Source: Cytobacillus pseudoceanisediminis
Lineage (GTDB): Bacteria; Bacillota; Bacilli; Bacillales; Cytobacillaceae
DNA length: 64,000 nucleotides
NCBI RefSeq assembly: GCF_023516215.1
Contig: NZ_CP097349.1
Coordinates: 248,001-312,000 of the forward strand
Direction of reading: 5' to 3'
Shown: piece after piece, positions 60,040 to 64,000 of the stretch
Numbering within the stretch: position 1 is the first letter of the stretch
Layout of the letters: each line of letters starts with the position of its first letter
Position numbers and translations under genes: made by a program
Notes under the pieces: generated by a model
Database searches by the model: none
What the model was told of the DNA's origin: nothing
Seen by the model: the letters and a program-made list of their open reading frames with translations, nothing else

Positions 60040-60114
60040 TGCCTACAATCACGAATTACCCGGACACAATTGTACCAATACCGTCCATTCCATAAAACCT
60101 CAGCAGGACAAAGA

Positions 60115-60150
60115 TAAAAAAAGAGCTGACTCAACCCTGAGCCAGCTCTT
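60115..60150 (-). terminator. ponA terminator
   Basis: AAGAGCTGACTCA pairs with TGAGCCAGCTCTT (one mismatch), loop ACCC; on the minus strand followed by TTTTTTTATC. Confidence 0.9.
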
Positions 60151-60163
60151 CATTTCTATTTAG

Positions 60164-62883
60164 TTATGTGCCAGATCCATTTCCAGAACCGCTCGAGCCT
60201 GAAGTGCCGCTGCCATTGCCGTTTCCGCCGCTGCCAGTACCTCCAGTACCTCCAGTATCTCCAGTACCTCCTGTATCTCCAGCACCCGCTCCATTTCCTT
60301 CTCCGGTACCGGTGTCGCCATCTCCGGAACCTTCACCATTACCTTCACCGTTTCCGGCTCCTTCGCCATCTCCGGAACCATCACCGGAACCTTCACCTTC
60401 ACCATTTCCAGAACCGTCGCCATCTTGGTTTCCGTCCTGGCCGTCTTCACCATTTTGTCCTTCTTGACCTTCCTGTTCCTCTTCGCCAGTTCCATCTTGT
60501 CCTTCACCTTCAGTTTCATCTTCTTCGATGACGCCTGGATCAGGGATTTCTACTTTTACAGAGGCAGGATCACTTTGCTGATCACCTTTAAATGCTGTTA
60601 CTTTAAAGGTATAAACAGCTCCTGGCTGAGGGTTGGCAATTTTTAAGCCTTTTTCAGAAGTGACGCTAAGCTGCTGATCTCCGCCTTCATTTACGGATAC
60701 CGTCACTTCAAATTGAGTGCCTTCTGCGTCTTCTGGGTATTCCCATGATAATGCAATTTCATTTGTCTCCTGGTCAAAGTTCGCTGACAGACCAGAAGGG
60801 GAGTCGAGTTTATCAAACTTCTCAGACACTTGTGTCGGAGCATTGCCTTTTACAGCATATTCATAAATGATTTGGTCCTTAGGTGTAAATTGGCTTGCCC
60901 GTTTGGCAGGGTTGCTTCCTTTTTCAATGGCAACCTCCTCCACGGAGTTAGGGACCTTGAAGTCTTCTGTTTCTTTTCCTTCTGAAACATGTGCCATTAG
61001 ACTGCTGAAAAGTCTTTGCGCAATTTTTTGCTCATCGCCTGCAGGGATATAGTTTTTTCTATCCTGATAGCCGGTCCATATAGCTGCTGTATAGTTCGTC
61101 GTATAACCTGCAAACCATGCATCAGGCACAGCACCACTAGGAATTCCCCATTCCTGTTCCTGTTCATCAGTGTAGTTTGTAGTTCCTGTTTTTCCTGCTA
61201 CAGGCAATCCTTGAACATCTGCCTGTCGGCCAGTTCCATATGAAGATTTAACTACACTTTTCAGCATGTCACTAATCATAAATGCTGTATAATCTTTCAT
61301 CACTACTTCAGACTCTGGTTTCAAGTCAAGCTTCGTGCCGTCACGCATTTCAATTTGCTTGATGGCATGAGGCTCAGTGTAAAAGCCATTATTCCCAAAA
61401 GCACTATATGCGCCGGCTACCTGCAGAGAGGAAACCTCATATGCGCCGATAGAATATGACTCATACATTTCTTCCATTGGGATGCCTAATCTATTGGTGA
61501 ATTCTAAAGCCTTATCAGTTCCTACTTCCTGAAGGGTTTTCAGGGCCGGGATATTACGTGAACGGGCGAGGGCTTCACGCATGGACATAGGGCCCATATG
61601 TTTTCCGTCCCAGTTATTAATTTTTGTTCCGCCGGAATATGTGTGGGGTTCATCAACAATAGTCTGGTAGGTTCCCCATTTTAGATACTCGATTGCTGGG
61701 CCATAATCGACAATCGGTTTAAAAGTTGAACCAGCATGTCTTTTTTGATCTACAGCATAGTTAAACCCGCGTTTTACTTCCTGGTTGCGACCGCCGCCAA
61801 TTGCTCTTATTTCCCCAGTTTTTGTATCCAGCAAAGTGATTCCTGCCTGGAATTCGTCATCTGGATACGCTACCGCTGCATCAGTGTTTAAGATGTTTTC
61901 TACGTGTTTCTGTGCATTTGGATCCAGGGTCGTATAAATTTTTAATCCATCAGAATATGGGTTAAGATCCGGGTATTTCTTTTCTACTTCATCCAAGACA
62001 ACATCGATGAAAGAATCATATTTTGATTCGTTTGTTTCTCTTTTCTCTTCAGCCACAAGTGTAGATTCCACAGGAACTTTTTGGGCTGCTTCCATTTGTT
62101 CTTTTGTAATGAAACCATGCTGATTCATCAGTGAAAGGACAATATTTCTCCTTTTCTCTGCCTTGTCAGGATGATCAAAAGGATTATAATTGTTCGGGCT
62201 TTGCGGCATGCCGGCTAAGAGGGCCGCTTCATGCAGCTCCAGCTCATCTAGTTCTTTATCAAAAAAGATTTTCGATGCCGTTAAAACTCCATGCCCTTCT
62301 GACATGTAAATCTTGTTCACATACATCTCAAAGATTTCCTGTTTTGTATACTTGCGCTCAAGCTGGAATGCGAGCCAGGCTTCCTGGGCTTTCCTGCTTA
62401 GCGTTTTTTCATTATTTAAGAAGGAGTTCTTTACCACCTGCTGGGTAATCGTACTTGCCCCTTCAGAACCAAATCCGCGAGTTACGTTGGCTATTACTGC
62501 ACCGCCTAATCGAATTAAGTCCATGCCATTATGTTTGTAAAAGCGAACATCCTCAGTTGCCAAAAACGCGTCTTCCACTAGTTTTGGTATGTCTTCATAA
62601 GCGACATAATCACGGTTTTCGGAGCCTACATCAGTAATGAATTCGCCCTCCATATCGTAAATCTGTGAAGAAATTGGATCCTTCAGCAATTTTTCATCAA
62701 GCTTTGGTGCGTCTTTCACCATAAAAGCAAAAGCGCCTGCTCCTATAAGCATTCCAGCAATCCCGAGGGCAATTAAAATTAGGAAAATACGTTTAAAAGT
62801 GCCTGTGCCTTTTTTCTGCCCTTCTTTTTAGGCTTGGATTGCTGTTTGCGGCGCTCCTCTCTTGATTGATATTTTTCAGTCAT
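60164..62883 (-). CDS. ponA: Class A penicillin-binding protein PonA (PBP1; one frame break)
   Basis: Bifunctional peptidoglycan glycosyltransferase and transpeptidase. About 906 residues after correction: short cytosolic basic N-terminus, one membrane helix, GT51 domain ([42 protein letters not shown]), transpeptidase domain (active Ser in [26 protein letters not shown]), a fibronectin type III-like domain, and a Gly/Glu/Asp/Asn-rich tail. The frame as written starts at 62752. A start at 62883 ([17 protein letters not shown]) with AAAGGATG upstream joins it after one A is added to A6 (T6 at 62810-62815), restoring the membrane helix. Transcribed after recU. Confidence 0.92.
60170..60520 (-). 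repeat. Low-complexity repeats encoding the PonA tail
   Basis: Short in-frame repeats code for about 115 residues of Gly alternating with Asn, Ser, Asp, Glu and Thr ([16 protein letters not shown] and [20 protein letters not shown]). DNA units such as CCTCCAGTA and GGAACCTTCACC repeat. B. subtilis PonA has a comparable disordered tail of different composition (Asn/Asp/Gln). Confidence 0.8.
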
Positions 62884-62925
62884 ATCTATGTTCATCCTTT
62901 CTTGACAATGGAACTGTAAAAAAAC

Positions 62926-63537
62926 TTATTTAAGGGTATAAAGATAATCTATTATCTTAATATAGTCAATTCTGGGCTGAAATCCAAGCGGAATGTGGTG
63001 GCCATGCATTTCGATTTCCCCCTTGGTAATTGATTTTCTTCCCCCAGCCTTCATTCTCTCCCAGTATGAGAGCAAATAATGTGCCTCTAAAAGGAAAACT
63101 TCTTCGGTAGCAGAAAAGCGGAGAAGAACAAAACAAATCCCTTGCTGGGCTAATACCTTCTCCATGTGCTTCACCTGGTGTTCATGAAAATTCTTTAGAG
63201 GGAAGGAGGTCGTGTTCTGAGTTTCTTTTGCTTCAAAATCAATATATCTCCCTTTATACACACCATTATAATCTGTTGTTGATGCTTGTTTGAAATATGC
63301 TTCTTTAATAACGGCCGCACTTCTCTTTGGATAATCAACCTGGACGATTTGAACAGGCGTTGGTTTTTTATGAATAGTGGCTATTCCATGTTCCAGATAG
63401 AATTCATTCGTTTCGTTAATATCTTCCTCCAGTGTCATTCCACGATTGCTGTAGGTCCATTTCTTCTCTGGTGTTAATTTTTTGGCGCTATTGGGAGAAG
63501 GAGTATATCTCCTGCCATTAGGATAATGGAAATTCAT
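62926..63537 (-). CDS. recU: Holliday junction resolvase RecU
   Basis: Cuts Holliday junctions and modulates RecA in Gram-positives; also needed for chromosome segregation. 203 residues: [19 protein letters not shown], catalytic core with DFEAKET (Asp, Glu, Lys of the nuclease site), HEHQVKHM. Start ATG 63537 follows GAGGTG; the frame is open 16 codons 5' without a site. Upstream of ponA in one operon, the conserved arrangement in Firmicutes. Confidence 0.94.
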   Translation of the reverse strand: MNFHYPNGRRYTPSPNSAKKLTPEKKWTYSNRGMTLEEDINETNEFYLEHGIATIHKKPTPVQIVQVDYPKRSAAVIKEAYFKQASTTDYNGVYKGRYIDFEAKETQNTTSFPLKNFHEHQVKHMEKVLAQQGICFVLLRFSATEEVFLLEAHYLLSYWERMKAGGRKSITKGEIEMHGHHIPLGFQPRIDYIKIIDYLYTLK

Positions 63538-63734
63538 GCATTCACCTCGTTTTAAACTACTCCCTATAATAACAAAAGTAAGCATGATTTGGTTGAATAA
63601 AAAGTTCTAAATAACAAAGTATATAGGAAACTCCATTTGAGCGTTACTTTCCAGTTTTATTCGTTTTACAGAGTCATTTGGAGTGTCTGCCTGCTGGCCA
63701 AATACAGACCATTCATTTTCTGAGGTGAAATGCG

Positions 63735-64000
63735 ATGTTTCTTCCTGGGAAATTCTTGAATAGCCATGAGAAAAAGGAACAGGCAATAATGGATCATATT
63801 ATGAAGATGACTGCAAAATATAACCTGGACAATATTTCAAGAACGGAAGCATATTTCAGATTTTATAAAAAGCATCCTGAGATACGCTGGGCGTTTCTTG
63901 CCTCCATGGTGTCTCGAAATGCCGGCTGGAATATGTGTGATCTTGAAGGAAACTGTTTTCCTAAATTGATAGGAAAGAAATTGCGGGACATGCTTTATAT
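63735..64000 (+). CDS. yppC: YppC-like protein (DUF2515), N-terminal part
   Basis: Runs off the right edge; 88 residues are visible: MFLPGKFLNSHEKKEQAIMD, TEAYFRFYKKHPEIRWAFLA, SMVSRNAGWNMCDLEG. This matches the YppC/DUF2515 family of unknown function. ATG 63735 follows GAGGTGAAATGCG; an ATG five bases earlier is in a closed frame. Divergent from recU, as in B. subtilis; no clear promoter could be placed in the 197-base gap. Confidence 0.75.
   Translation, partial: MFLPGKFLNSHEKKEQAIMDHIMKMTAKYNLDNISRTEAYFRFYKKHPEIRWAFLASMVSRNAGWNMCDLEGNCFPKLIGKKLRDMLY

Noticed and set aside
60160..60519. Alternative frames over the ponA tail
   Set aside because: Low-complexity DNA leaves all frames open. 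Only the ponA frame continues a known protein.

Overview
The window is a chromosomal segment of a spore-forming member of the Bacillaceae (Bacillus sensu lato). Gene order follows the Bacillus subtilis ypdA to recU region almost gene for gene. Spore genes (sleB, ypeB, spoIVA, ypjB), bacillithiol genes, TRAP (mtrB), qcrABC and AGGAGG-type ribosome binding sites all fit this. The species cannot be fixed from the sequence. No rRNA, tRNA, CRISPR array or prophage was seen.

Layout. 1-5.6 kb: end of ypdA, asparaginase, prsW, sleB-ypeB, ypfA, ypfB. 5.7-9.6 kb: cmk, plsC, S1-like ypfD, fni. 9.9-15.8 kb: ypzI, yphA, a YIEGIA gene with its small partner, der, gpsA, yphE, yphF. 16-23.8 kb: spoIVA, hbs, folE, mtrB, hepS-menG-hepT, ndk, cheR. 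24-30.5 kb: aromatic supraoperon aroC-aroB-aroH-hisC-tyrA-aroA, without the trpEDCFBA block that B. subtilis carries between aroH and hisC. 30.6-39.2 kb: an unassigned gene, ypiA, reoY, ypiF, qcrABC, ypjA, ypjB, a zinc metallopeptidase. 39.2-40.5 kb: an IS3-family insertion sequence. 40.6-49.6 kb: ypjC, ypjD, dapB, mgsA, bshB1, bshA, cca, birA, panBCD. 49.8-59.5 kb: dinG, a ComEC-like orphan, ypmA, tseB, aspB, asnS, dnaD, nth, ypoC. 59.5-64 kb: a tandem array, ponA and recU on the minus strand, and the start of a yppC-like gene.

The genes form the usual housekeeping units: membrane lipid and isoprenoid synthesis, menaquinone and the cytochrome bc complex, shikimate pathway, lysine/bacillithiol/pantothenate synthesis, and cell-wall and spore functions. 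Most units end in clear intrinsic terminators.

Two things stand out. First, about 23 reading-frame breaks each heal by adding one base, mostly inside a homopolymer, and they hit genes such as hepT, qcrA, bshA and ponA. This looks like systematic under-calling of homopolymers in the underlying sequence, not gene decay, so I annotate these as whole genes with the break noted. Second, the intergenic DNA is richer than the genes: a 21-bp-monomer tandem array between ypoC and ponA, a dispersed repeat family whose copies often start at stop codons, a branched RNA leader before hbs, a structured leader before panB, and an insertion sequence that has split a terminator hairpin.
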